The notes beneath the pieces are model-generated. The model saw nothing but the letters and a program-made list of their open reading frames with translations. It made no database searches and was not told the origin of the DNA. From assembly GCA_947095585.1 (NCBI GenBank), contig OX352765.1, forward strand, positions 78,475,976 through 78,539,975: a DNA stretch of 64,000 nt. Reading direction: 5' to 3'. The position numbers were made by a program, and so were the translations under genes. Source of the stretch: Nephrocerus scutellatus (lineage: Eukaryota; Arthropoda; Insecta; Diptera; Pipunculidae). How positions within the stretch are numbered: position 1 is the stretch's first letter; each line of letters begins with the position of its first letter. This document shows positions 11,031 to 21,826 of this stretch, in pieces.

Positions 11031-12360
11031 ACCAGGCAGACGGACTTACATTCCTATGATCATGCAGATGTTGATAACTTACCTCTGCACCATTTTTTGT
11101 GATCGAAAAATCGTATACATATCTATAAGACCGTGGAGAATATGGACGTCAAAGTTAGGGGATGACCCAAGGGTGGAGTCCTTTCGCCCCTTCTTTGGTG
11201 CTTAGTTGTCGATTCTTTGCTTGAGGAAGTTGGTCAATTGGACATACACACGCAAGCATATGCCCAACAGCTGGAATGAAGGCAATCCTTGGACTTCTCC
11301 TACTACACTTAGTGGTAGAGAGCAAATCCATGGAAAGTTACGTTTGAGGTAGGCACGCTGCTTCACGGACAGCAGGGCAAGGGGGATATTAGAACCACTT
11401 ACCAAGCTGATTTCTCTAGCGAGCATGCCGTGCGATAACATGGTGCGGAAGCTTGAGTTAAAAAAGAACTTTGAAATCAAAATGAGCACCGAGAAGGAAT
11501 TCAGGTCAGAAACTGAATGCCAGATACATCCGGGTGCCATAAAGTGGTAAACGGATGGATCAAAGAAGGCAGAAGGCACGGGTGCTGGAGTATATGGGCC
11601 ACGAACCAAACACTCCATACCGATGGGGATGTACCCGAGTATATTCCAGGCAGAAGTACATGCCATTGAAAGATGTGCTCACTTCAATCTGGAAAGGAAC
11701 TACATGAGGCAGGAAATAGCAATCATGACAGACAGCCACGCTGCTTTAAAAGCTCTAAACTGGTGAAGGAATGCAAGGCGAAGCTTAACAGGCTTGGTGA
11801 AACCAACAAAGTATGTTTATACTGTTTGCCGGGACACACCGGCATAGAAGGCAATGAAGTTGCGGACAGGCTTGCGAATAAAGGAGCAGAAAGTCCGCTA
11901 GTAGGGCCAGAACCCTTCTGTGGCACAATGCGGGAAGAGTAACGCAGTATGGTTAAAGCAGCCGCTTCCGAAAGATAGGAGAATCTCCCAGGCCTATACG
12001 GCGAGCAAAGGAAATGTTGGGGAACTATAACCCAAAGAGGTCCCGCCTTATATTGGGACTAAGTAGAAGTAATGTAAGAATCATTACGGGTTTTCTAACA
12101 GGACATTGCAAACTGAAGGGACACCTAAAGAAGTTAAAAATAGAAGAGGATGGCATCTACTCAACGAGTGTGGAGCAACGATCCGTCAAAGATTAGACCA
12201 CTTGGGAACCCACGCAATCTCGGAGTCTGTGCGACACTCACTGAACCCGCTCCATATTATTGGATTCTTAAGAAGCATTGGTATGGCTTTATAGCACTAG
12301 TCAGGGGGGATGCTGATGATGTATGTCTTTTCCAAGACCAATTATCACCTATGCAGTAGT
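11031..12360 (+). pseudogene. IL LINE fragment 1: RT end, RNase H and C-terminal tail
   Basis: A frame-shifted 3' piece of an I/LOA-like LINE. The RT palm appears near 11170-11260 as GGVLSPLLWCLVVDSLLEE, followed by AYAQQ where a catalytic YADD would be expected, so the active site is lost. RNase H follows (about 11550-11900) with TDGSKKAEGTGAGVYGP, FQAEVHAIERCA and MTDSHAALKAL supplying the D, E and D positions, then LPGHTGIEGNEVADRLAN. The tail has SNVRIITGFLTGHCKLKGHL and a closing NPLHIIGFLRSIGM. RNase H would remove element RNA during cDNA synthesis. RNase H argues against jockey and RTE clades; the exact clade is not settled. Confidence 0.8.
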
Positions 12361-12760
12361 TGTTGGCTAAGAGGGCTCTAAATTTACTTCAAAGGAATGT
12401 CTACTTGTAAATAACGGGCGGAATGCGCTCAATCTCGGTAGATGCTCTCGACTCATTGCTAAATCTTCCATCTCTGGACCTAGTTATTCAGATGAAAGGG
12501 GTGAAAGGTATATGTCGACTTTGAAATAATAAGGTATGGTATGCTGGACATGCGAGTGTGTATGGAACCATATTACGCTAAATTTCGAACCAAATTCCCT
12601 CGCTGCCGATGGCTGTGGATAGTGCTGTACATATTCTAAACAAGATTCTTCACCGACGGTTCCCTTCTGTTGAGGAAACTTCCCCGATAGGTTTGATACT
12701 TGGTTAAACTCGGAAGATAAAAGGGACAATGCTGCTAGTACTAAGAATGTTTAGAACGTG
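12361..12760 (+). pseudogene. Possible second IL-type relic
   Basis: Weak. A plus-strand frame carries a segment resembling the linker before RNase H (MEPYYAKFRTKFP) and then TRFFTDGSLLL at about 12640-12670, like the first conserved Asp of RNase H. It stops soon after. Could be chance or a short relic related to the 52.3-53.8 kb copy. Confidence 0.35.
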
Positions 12761-13200
12761 CACTGTCTTCGTATGTAGCAGCCTAACCGTACAACTGCAG
12801 GACCGTACGTGCCTGGGATAGTTTCTATCCTGGGCGGCCTAGTATAGGGTGTCATCCTAGTGGCAAATGATTGGGTTCGAAGTTCCGGACGATGTGCTGC
12901 CAAGGTTGTAGTGTGCCTACGCCAAAGGCACTCATACTGAACAAGCTGAGTCCCTTGATGTCAGATCTCATCAAGGTCGCGTTGGTACTACGGGAGTTGG
13001 TTTCGCCCACAGATAAGGTTGATCTCCTTGTAGGTTAGCTAAGTCTGGGCCAGCTATTGGTTGAGGACCCAGTTTCGTTCTGGGCTTGACCTACGTAGTG
13101 GTTTACGGCTTATTCTCAAAGAGAGGACCGCTTAATGGAAAAAGTTCATGAGCATCCTTAATGGCGAAAGCTAGGCAAGCAGGGTTTGTCCCACTCAAAG
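12761..13200 (+). repeat. Dispersed repeat D (copy 1)
   Basis: This interval is similar over several hundred bases to 60,060-60,380. Shared blocks include a TGCCTGGRATAG segment, a TATCCTAGTG segment, CAAGGTCGCGTTGGTACTAC, GGCTGATCTCCTTG-like sequence and GACCCAGTTTCGTT followed by GGGCTTGACCTACG. No coding sequence is evident. It may be the 5' untranslated part of an undetermined LINE or an independent repeat. Confidence 0.7.
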
Positions 13201-13399
13201 AATGATGTCGAGGAAACTGTTCTTAGATAAAAATTCTAAAGAGGCGAACTTTTTTTCTAACAGAAGTGTTTGCTATTTTGCAAGCTGCTAACTGGGCAAT
13301 ATGAGGTGACGCTCAATATGCTGTACTAGCGTTGGAGTCTCCATGCGTCAACTCGAAGTTTGTTCTCGAATGTAAAAGAAAATTGAACTGAATTTCAAA

Positions 13400-13735
13400 A
13401 TGGAATTCTGTCACTCTTATCTCCTGATGGAGCTACTCGCAACCAGATAGACCACGTGTTGATAGTCGGCCGCCACAACCCGAAACTGATGACGGTACGA
13501 ACGTATCGAGGTGCCAACGTCGAATCGGACCAATATCTCTTTGGTATGGTGCTCCAAACGCGGATTGCATCGTCACGAAAAACTACATTCGCGAATCAGA
13601 TTCGAGTAAGCACGGCTGCCCTTCGCAACGAAGAGACCAGAAACAACTACATACTGTCAAGCGATAGGACTCGCCCTCAATGCAGGGAGATTAAGTCCTG
13701 GGGCTGAGTTTTCGGGCGTAGAATAGAAATGAACA
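13400..13735 (+). pseudogene. RTE-1 LINE, endonuclease-end fragment (copy a)
   Basis: Encodes LLSPDGATRNQIDHVLIVGRH, a dinucleotide-short version of the endonuclease block containing the conserved NQIDHVL, then RTYRGANVESDQYL (the SDH-type motif, here SDQ) and a linker. The same protein occurs at 55.53-55.95 kb. Ends in stops after about 110 residues. A 5' and 3' truncated relic. Confidence 0.75.
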
Positions 13736-14984
13736 CTATACGTTAGACCGTTAACATTTGTACTTTTTACTTTATAAACGATATGAAGTTGATCCACCCT
13801 GTTTCTCCTAGAAAGGTGCAAAAAATAACTCTGTATATTAACTCAGCTTCTAATGTGTTTTATTAAAAAAGAAAAAAAAAAGAAGCAGGAATTGTAGAGA
13901 AAAAAACCTACATACATAATACCACCGACATCATCTCATCTAAACTTAACAAAAGCCCCTGACAGGATAGCGAAAACAAACCGAGATCATTTGTGCGAAT
14001 TCTGAATGATTGAATCGATGCAAATCGTGAAAAGGAAGGATCAAGGCGTTCCTTTTGGCCATCAGATTTTGATTTCGGCGAACAACCTTTGTTCGATGAT
14101 GTTAGCGCCAAATCTGCAAGTAAATTTAAATAAAAGAATCTACAACGGATCAGTTACCATTCCGTGGAATTTTTTCTGCTACTTCAAGAAATTCAATTGA
14201 AAATGTGTAGTACGTGTGTGTCATACTTTGTGTGTTGTCGCTTTCTTGGAAAAAACATCCAACGACCAAAGAGTTGGCGGTAAAAAGCTGCAAACATATA
14301 AACGTATCAAGAAGCCGCAAGGTAGACAGACAGGCAGACGATTTGAATTTGAATTCCAGATTTAAATTAAAAGGAAACCGAAATGGAGATGGATTACACA
14401 CACGTAAGCAGAAAAAAATAGCGAACAATGAAGTACCTATGCAAAAAAAAATTGCAAACTACAAGAAAACAGCAAATAATTGAACAATGAGTGTGTGCTG
14501 CGTGTTGTTCGTGCTCTGATAGATATTCAGCTTGTTGGCGTCTTGTTCTGGACTTAAAATACAAACAACATAAGTAGTGAAGTGCACTTCATGGGTGAGA
14601 TTGCAAAGGGTGTTTTTTGCTTGAATAGAAGCTGCTATAAAAATAATTGTAAAATTGAGCTGTCAGTCTGCACGGTAAATCATTATGCATATTCTCAACA
14701 CTCGATCAGCTTCCAAATTGTTCAAATTTACTTTGAAAATCGATCGTCATCTCAAGCCACTTTTAGTTTATGTGATTTGGCACAGAATACTTGAGAAATT
14801 CATGCGGCCGCAACTATCTCTGACTGGTCAAAGTGCGATCAAACCTCCACGGTAATTTTCCTTCAGTACAGGAAAAACGAAATGATCGGGCTAGTCCCTT
14901 CAAAGTAAGGTTGGCGCTAGGCCAATAACCCAGCCCGTAAAAAATTATTATTACGGAACCCCAAATCAGCCTCGGATACACTGA
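13736..14984. other. Non-coding stretch
   Basis: No protein similarity recognised. Two or three frames of 60-90 codons are present, without motifs and on both strands over the same bases. Nothing supported. Confidence 0.5.
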
Positions 14985-15415
14985 TGAACGACGACGACCA
15001 CGGCAACGAAAGGTTTGATAATGGACGATCGGCGAGTAAAAGTGCGCGAGCTTAAAGAGGCCACAGGCTTATCACATAGCTCAGTGATTTCGATTTTACA
15101 TAAATATTTGGACATGAAAATGCTGTCCGCAAGATGGGTGCCTCGTTTGCTCACAATCGACAACATTCGTTTGACAACTTCAGGGGTGTGTTTGGCGATG
15201 TTCCATAAAAATGCGGCGCCATTTCGTAACCGTGGATGAAACCTGGATTCACCAAAGCACACCAGAAACCAAGGGACAGTCAAACCAATGGAGGTTTGGG
15301 TCGAATAAAGATGGCATCGCTTAAACAAACGCTTATTTTGAGGGGCTCGAGAAATCGTATTATTTGGAGGGCATCAACAAATTGGAGAAATGTTGGATGA
15401 AGAAAAGAGTGTTCC
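14985..15415 (+). mobile_element. Mariner (DD34D-type) relic, internally deleted
   Basis: The frame MDDRRVKVRELKEATGLSHS followed by SVISILHKYLDMKMLSARWV is the helix-turn-helix region of a mariner transposase. After a frameshift near 15220, FVTVDETWIHQSTPETKGQS carries the first catalytic Asp (in VDETW). The next recognisable piece, at about 15355-15410, is YYLEGINKLEKCWMKK, the extreme C-terminus, so the middle with the second and third Asp is deleted. I could not find convincing terminal inverted repeats. Dead element. Confidence 0.8.
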
Positions 15416-17085
15416 TTATTTTATTTTCAGGGACTTATTGACCCAACCTCGTACTAGCTTCGAGTAACAGTTTTCTTGTTTTATACGAAAGAAGCGCAAT
15501 GTTGTATAAGACTCCATTAGGTGGAAATACTGTTCTGGCAAGTACACTTTTAATTTCTTGAGCATTCTTTCATGACATAATTTATCGAAAGCCTGTGCTA
15601 CGTGTAAAAAAGTTCCGAGTCGCACAATATGCTGAGATCACGAAAAGATTCCACGCGGTATATGGGTTTGACCGTGATTGCAGAGCACACTTTTTTTCTT
15701 CTAATGCTCTTTCGATTTTAGTTGTTATTCTGTGTACTTGTTCTATTGCGGAATGCTCGCTTCGAAATCCAAACTGGTGACTTCGGATTAGGTTTCTTGA
15801 TTTTACGATTGATGTGAGACGCTTAAAAATCAACCCTTCCAACAACTTTGAAGTCAAGGGAAGTAGAGATATTGGCCTATATGACGACCTTACCTGGTTT
15901 AGAGATCATGATCACATCAGCTACTTTCCAAATGTTTGGTACATACTCAATGCTAATTGTTTTTAATTCATCAACCGTAGGAGTTTAACTAATCCTTTGT
16001 TTGGTAGTTGCTTCAGGATTTCCGCAGTAATCAAGTCAAAACCTGGAGCTTTTTTGTCTTTTAAGCGCCTTATCTCATACTTTAGCTCACACATTGTGAT
16101 CGGAGGAATCAAAGAATTGTAATTTTCATTGAGACTTAAAAATTCATCACAGACAGCATCATTTGGCTTAAAGGTATAAGCTAGGTAGTCTGCAATAGCA
16201 GTAGCTTTTTCCGTATTGCTTTTAGCCAATTTCTCGTCATTGTATCTAATTGGCGGAATATGATATGTATGTCGCATAAGGTATTTTTTACTTTTCCAAA
16301 TATTGAATATTTAGTGCTAGTATCAGCAGTAAGTTCTGAGAGATATTTTTTCATTGTCCCATTCCGGATTAGCTTTATCTCGATTTAAGAATCTTTTGTG
16401 GCCTTGTTTAGACTCGCTTTTTCGAAGAGAGACCGAATTTGTTGCCACATATGCCGAAGTTTTCTTTTATTTCTTATGAGCGCCTTTAGTTCTTTTGGAT
16501 AATTGCTACCCATCGTTTTTCACTTTGATGGACAGTTCCAAGCCGCATATGGGATTAGTTTGATGAAATCATATGATTCAATTTCTAGCTGGTCTGTTGT
16601 CTCAATAGGGGTACTAATATTGGCTTTATCTCGTAGGATCTGTATAAAACTAAACCAATATGTGGATTTGTTTTAACGATATGGATTGTTCTCTTTAACT
16701 ATAATAGTTTCACTAAGTGCCCAGGTATATTGGAGAGTGGTCCGAATCGAATCAGTGGATAAAGTTCCTTGACAGTTTATTTATCATATCACAAAAAAGT
16801 CAATCAGATCAGGAGTTTTGTTAACTTCCGTCGGCCAGTATGTAGGCTTGCCAGTGGATACAAATGTACACCCTTTTTTTTTGAGCTGCGTCGTAGAGTT
16901 CAAGACCTTTTTTGTAGTGAGTCTTGATCCGCAGTTTGTATGTTAAGCATTGAAGAATCCTCGAATTATAAACTTAGCTTTGTGCATTTCAATGAGCCGC
17001 TTTTTTTTTCCTTAGATGAGATTGAATGCTTGGGGGGACTGTAGATCGCTGTTAATGATAGAGGTTTATTTTTAGTTCTGACAGT
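15416..17085 (-). pseudogene. JK LINE: jockey-clade endonuclease-RT relic
   Basis: Minus-strand order: endonuclease end at about 17,000-16,700 (TTKKGLELYDA, STGKPTYWPTEVNKTPDLID, then SDHSPIYL). Then a linker (NYPKELKALIRNKRKLRHMW) and the pre-RT segment at 16,277-15,963, which includes NTEKATAIADYLAYTFKPND and LKDKKAPGFDLITAEILKQL. The RT palm at 15,857-15,416 has MTSKLLEGLIFKRL, SHQFGFRSEHSAIEQVHRI and VAQAFDKLCHERMLKKLK (motif A, Asp present). The YADD region and the 3' end are missing at the border with the mariner relic. The spacing and the motif series are typical of jockey-clade LINEs. Multiple stops and shifts. Confidence 0.85.
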
Positions 17086-17094
17086 AACAGTTGT

Positions 17095-17450
17095 GGTTTT
17101 AAATTTAAGAGAGATGAGGTGTCGTGCGTAGAAGAGAAATGGACACGCATTAAGGATACTGTCATTAGTACTGCTGACTCCATCTTAGGCAGTAGTCGTA
17201 GAGATCGAAACGACTGGTTCGATGGAGAGAGAAGAATCTAGTCCGTGAACTGGAACAGTACAGAGAGCAAGGACCGCACCAGACGCTGAAGTTCTACCAA
17301 AGAGTCCGCGGTATGACGCAATATACACATACTACAAAGACAAAGAGGGTAATCTGATCGGCGATCTTAAAGACATCTTAGAGTGGGCTTTCATCGCTGA
17401 AAATCTTCATTAGGAAGACGGCTTGATCCGCTAATAACTTGCAACTAGAA
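17095..17450 (+). pseudogene. RTE-1 LINE, linker fragment (copy b)
   Basis: Encodes EEKWTRIKDTVISTADSILG followed by SSRRDRNDWFD, the segment between endonuclease and RT of RTE-1. The identical passage recurs at about 55,850-55,935. After it comes ragged sequence with a recognisable DKEGNLIGDLKDI-like stretch. Truncated at both ends. Confidence 0.7.
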
Positions 17451-17499
17451 TACGGGTACAAACCGGGTTACTATGTGGGTCACCTAAAAATTCCCAATT

Positions 17500-18350
17500 C
17501 CTGAAAGAGACATGTTCTGCACTATCCCCGACATTATGTTTCGGAAGGAAATTTGAGGTAGAAATATTGGAGCGGGCAAACTATTGCAATGGTGTTCCGG
17601 TAATGGACGCTAGAGCTTTGGTCTGGTTCACAGATGGATCGAAGATGGAAACTGGAGTTGGAGCTGATGTCTTTGGACCGAACACTAAAGTCTCGATACC
17701 AATGGGGAAAAGTAAAAGGTAGAACTCCATCCCATTGAGGTCTGCGCCAGACTTAATCTAAATAAAGAATTAATGTTTACCTTTTCAGATAGCCAGGCAG
17801 CACTTAAAGTGCTTTCATCCAACCTAGCTGACTCCTTATCAGCCTCAAAAACTGCTACGATAAAACCGAGTGAAACTCGGTTGGGTCCCTGGTCATCAGG
17901 AAATTGAAGGCAACGAATCTGCAGATGAACTAGGTATGGTTGGCTCGGGTAACTGGGCTGCCGCCACAGCATGGATAAACTTCGCCTGGCCCACTGGAAA
18001 AGCGTCCCGGGGCTTAGGCAATCAAAACAATTAATCGAGACCTTTTCCTAAAAGGAAATCCTTATTTTTTAATAGGGATATCATTAGGAAGCTGGTGAGT
18101 TTTCTAACAGGTCAGTGTGACTTGCGATATCACCTTAACAAAATTGGTGTGAGCTCAGAAACAGAATGCAGGCTTTGCTCGGAAGATGAAGGGTCATCCT
18201 AAAAAACATTCTCTGTCAATGTCCAGCAATACTTTGGTTAAGGAGACGCATAAAAAAAAAAGGTTCGACAGCGGAGTTGAGAAATTCTGCAACTAAGGAT
18301 GTACTATCGTTGATTAGGAAGGTGGTACGTCTCTTAGAATAAACAAACCC
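17500..18350 (+). pseudogene. IL LINE fragment 2: RNase H and tail
   Basis: RNase H remnants: FTDGSKMETGVGADVFGPNT (first Asp), then FHPIEVCARLNLNKELMF and FSDSQAALKVLSSN, with WVPGHQEIEGNESADELG split over frames. The tail, SFLTGQCDLRYHLNKIGVSS followed by a CRLCSEDEG zinc-knuckle-like block, parallels the tail of fragment 1 at 12.1 kb, so both are one lineage. The last recognisable residues are near DVLSLIRKVVRLLE at about 18,300. Frameshifted and dead. Confidence 0.75.
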
Positions 18351-18589
18351 TAAGATACAATAGATCTTTCAGGTCGCAGTGTCTGCCATATGGGCTAGGG
18401 TATTAATTTTAAAAAATGCACCATTACCATTGGGTTATATGGAATTTCGAGAAGTTTTTTGAATCAAATGACATCAAAGCTCCGAAGCGATGTTTTCATG
18501 TATCTTGAAGTTGTAAGGCGGATTGTCAAGTAGCCAAAAAATAGACTGTGTTTCAATGGCATAGTGTGCTAAAGCATTACCTTCATTTA

Positions 18590-20268
18590 AAGATGGAATG
18601 GGATGTTGTCATCAGTATTGCAAATAGAAAACCCAAAGGTCAAAGAAGAACTATTGCATTAAGAAATGGTAGTACTGTGATTACTGAACCATCAAGAGTG
18701 GCAAATGAATTCAACGAATAATTCTTTGCTTCAGTTGGACAATCTTCTAATTCTATAAATTCTTATACTCATTGTAATTGTTGCACTGGCTCTGCTACCT
18801 GTGAAAATAGTACTCCCAGAATAAGCTTCTTTTTTAATCCCATCTCTGGACTGGAGATTTTAAAATTAATTAATGCCCTAAGGAACTCGAACTCTTGTGG
18901 TAAAGACGGTATTTCCAACATCTTATTAAAAAATATTTCGCTCAATAAAGTCGATGTGTTAGATCATATTTTCAATTTAAGTATTATCTATCGGGTATTT
19001 TTCCTTGTGAATTCAAATGAGCAAATGTAATACCTCTTTTTAAGAAGGGTTATAAAACAGACAAAAACAACTATAGACCAATTTCTTTATTACCTTCAAT
19101 TTCAAAATTTTTCGAAAAAGCGGTTAAAAACAGAGTCCTTGCTTACCTTAGCAAGATTAATTACCTTAATTCTGCACAATTTGGTTTTAGAACAGGCCTT
19201 TCTACTGAAGATGCTCTTCTCGACTTTTGCTCAGTTATGCATAAGGATCTTGATTCGAAAAGCTCTTGTGCAGGTCTTTTTGTTGATATAACTAAAGCTT
19301 TCGATATGGGTAAACCATAAATTACTTTTATCTAAACTATATAATGCTGGTTTTCGTGATTTTATTTACGACTGTTTTAAGTCGTATCTTACCAATAGAT
19401 CCCAAAGGGTTATTATCAGTGATATGGTTAGTAATTCAAAATGTATTATACAAGGTGTACCGCAAGGATCTGTTCTTGGCCCCATCTTGTTTTTAATATA
19501 CTTGAATTCGATTTTTGATCTCCCCTTAATGGGTAAAATCACATCTTTTGCGGATGATCTTGATATTGCATATAATTCTGCAAACTTTTTCAATCTGGTT
19601 GCCGATTTAAACCACGACATACATTTGCTAAGAGAATGGTTTGCTAAAAACCAATTAGTTGTCAGCAGCAAAACCAAACTAATATATTTCCGCCTTACTT
19701 CACAGGATTTACCTGCTTGTGATATCGTTTTTCACTCTTCTAATTGTTTGCGTCACTTAATAGTGATTGCATTATACACGGTTCTAATGCCACTTTCGCA
19801 AATGAACAGATATGCGATGCAAAATGTTTCGTAGTAGAAAACGTAAACACTTTTAAATACCTTACGTTTGGCAAAAACCTCAATTGGTCTAAACATATTG
19901 AAATCTTAAAAACATACTTACTTTCAGTTATTCGATACTTTAACCGTATTCGAAATTATTTAAATATTAATACCTTAAAGGCAATTTATTATGGCCTTTT
20001 CCACTCTAAACTGCAATATGGAATAATCTGTTGGGGAGGTGCATATTTCAATAAAATTCAGTTATTGGCTGTGCTGCAAAAGTGTGTTATTAGGAATATT
20101 TGTAATGCAAGTCGTCTAGCCCATTCAATGGAGTTTTTCAGATTCCTAGGAATACTACCGGTAAGGCACTTATATTACTTTAAAGCATTGAAAGTGTTCT
20201 TTAAAAGAAGTGGTTTTTATAGGACTCCAAATGTAGGTTTGAATCTACGCAGCAACTTAGGCTTTATA
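18590..20268 (+). pseudogene. LINE K, RT part upstream of the nested transposons
   Basis: A jockey-superfamily RT, 5' truncated. Visible blocks: SCGKDGISNILLKNISLNKV; NVIPLFKKGYKTDKNNYRPI; SAQFGFRTGLSTEDALLDFC; GLFVDITKAFDM (motif A); IIQGVPQGSVLGPILFLIYL; ITSFADDLDIAYNSAN (catalytic FADD, Asp-Asp intact, about 19,547-19,558). After a frameshift near 19,750 come VNTFKYLTFGKNLNWSKHIE and IYYGLFHSKLQYGIICWGG. The frame runs into the left end of a transposon at 20,269 and resumes at 21,379. Only a few lesions, so younger than the T1 and JK copies. Confidence 0.85.
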
Positions 20269-21376
20269 AAGGGTCCGCCAACTAGTGCTTATTTCGTGAA
20301 TGGTAACACTTAGCTCATGTCTGATTTGACAGATAATTAGTTGTATCCTTCCGCTGAACGAATATGGTTGTGTATACGCTTGAACAACGCTGGGAAATAT
20401 TGCGACATTACTTTGAGAATCATGGTAATGTTGCAGAATGTGTGCGAAAATTGCGTACGGATTTTGGAAGAAGAGAAGCACCGTCAGCTCCGTATGTTCG
20501 TTATCTTGTGAAAAAAGTGAAAGAAACTGGCATCCTCATCGATAAACCAAAGCGTGAAAAGCCAAAAACAGTGCGTACACCCGAGAATATTGATGCTGTG
20601 GCAGAAAGTGTGGGTGAAGCGCCATCAACATCAATTCACCGTCGTTCTCAACAATTGAACATTTCGGAGACATCATTGAGACGAATTTTGCATAAAGACC
20701 TTGGTCGCATTTGGGGCACAGAAAACCCGCACGCATACATTGAAAAGCCGGTACACCCAAAACGAGTCACTGTTTGGTGCGGATTTTTGTCCAGAGGCAT
20801 AATTGGGCCATATTTCTTCGATAATGAGCAAGGAGTGGCCGTTACAGTCAATGGCGATCGTTATCGGGCCATGTTAAACGAATTTTTGTTCACAAAAATT
20901 GAAGAGGAGGATATTGGCAACATTTGGTTTCAACAGGACGGCGCTAATACGTGCCACACAGCCGAAGCTACACTCGATGTTTTGCGCCCTGTTTTTGAAG
21001 ATCGCATTATCAGCCGCAGAGCTGATGTCGTTTGGCCACCTCGGAGCTGCGATTTGACACCGTTGGACTATTATTTGTGGGGTGCCCCAAAAGATAAGTG
21101 TTACGCCGACAAGCCAGAGACAATTGACGCTTTAAAGGACAATATTCGTGAAGCCATTGGTGAAATACAGCTGCAAACAATCGATAATGTGCTTAAAAAT
21201 TGGACCGATCGTGTAGGCTACTGCATGGCCAGCCGATGCAGCCATTTTAATGAAATTATTTTCCATTGTTAACCGGAAGGATTGTACTTTCAAATAAAAA
21301 AAGAAATTTGAGAAAATATTCAGTAGTTTTTTTTTATAGCATTTTCAAAAAAAAAAAAGTTATTTGGCGGACCCTT
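20269..21376 (+). mobile_element. DD41D (rosa-like) mariner element with internal deletion
   Basis: A 1108-bp Tc1/mariner-type element. The termini are perfect 13-bp inverted repeats, AAGGGTCCGCCAA at 20,269 and its complement ending at 21,376, flanked by TA on both sides (20,267-20,268 and 21,377-21,378), the expected target duplication. It lies in the RT frame of LINE K; joining the flanks at one TA keeps the LINE frame open through a C-terminal segment. It is the shorter relative of the element at 21,827. Confidence 0.95.
20364..21272 (+). CDS. Transposase of the deleted rosa-like element (302 aa, catalytically incomplete)
   Basis: One uninterrupted frame with an ATG at 20,364. Residues ~1-60 form an N-terminal helix-turn-helix (YTLEQRWEILRHYFENHG) and ~85-115 a second one (SIHRRSQQLNISETSLRRIL). 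Compared with the 361-residue relative next door it lacks 60 residues after KDLG, which removes the first catalytic Asp (SDEAHF) in frame. The second (FQQDGA, residue 192) and third (TPLDYYLW, residue 235) acidic positions remain. One extra Asn follows GA, so their spacing is 42 rather than 41. 361-60+1 equals 302 exactly. The product could still bind DNA but should not cut it. A polyadenylation signal AATAAA lies at about 21,292. Confidence 0.9.
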   Translation: MVVYTLEQRWEILRHYFENHGNVAECVRKLRTDFGRREAPSAPYVRYLVKKVKETGILIDKPKREKPKTVRTPENIDAVAESVGEAPSTSIHRRSQQLNISETSLRRILHKDLGRIWGTENPHAYIEKPVHPKRVTVWCGFLSRGIIGPYFFDNEQGVAVTVNGDRYRAMLNEFLFTKIEEEDIGNIWFQQDGANTCHTAEATLDVLRPVFEDRIISRRADVVWPPRSCDLTPLDYYLWGAPKDKCYADKPETIDALKDNIREAIGEIQLQTIDNVLKNWTDRVGYCMASRCSHFNEIIFHC

Positions 21377-21378
21377 TA

Positions 21379-21826
21379 GTAGATGTTCCTTCTTTTCATA
21401 CAACACATTTTAGCCGATTTTACACCATCGTTTCTTGTCGATTATTTAACAGGCTGCAAGCATACGAATCGTCAGAAAATTATCTGTTTTCTTAAAAAAA
21501 AAATAAGACTGCGGCTTCTTGATTTGAATCATTCCGAAATCGAAAATTTGTTGCTTTTTGTTACGTAAGGTAGTATTCTAAACTTTTTTGCTCTCACTAC
21601 TAACTCTTTAAGTTGTTTTTCCCTTGAATATTTTAATAAAGATAAACATCAATTTAAATATTGTAAATGTAATTAAGTTCTTACTTTTGAAATTAATTTT
21701 TATGATAACCAACACTTAATTGTAAAAAATTAGCTAAATGCACCCCACTATATTTTCTTTTTACTACTAAGTATGTATTTTGAAGTGACATTTAATCCTA
21801 AATTTAACTTTTTCTCTTTATTTATA
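21379..21826 (+). pseudogene. LINE K, C-terminus and 3' untranslated region after the first transposon
   Basis: Immediately after the TA the LINE frame continues with VDVPSFHTTHFSRFYTIVSC, then LFNRLQAYESSEN and a stop near 21,495. That matches the SRFYTIVSCRLFNRL-type ending of many jockey-superfamily RTs. The rest to 21,826 is an AT-rich 3' UTR with no gene. The second transposon sits in this UTR; the tail probably continues after 23,132 to an A-rich end near 23,220. Confidence 0.75.
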
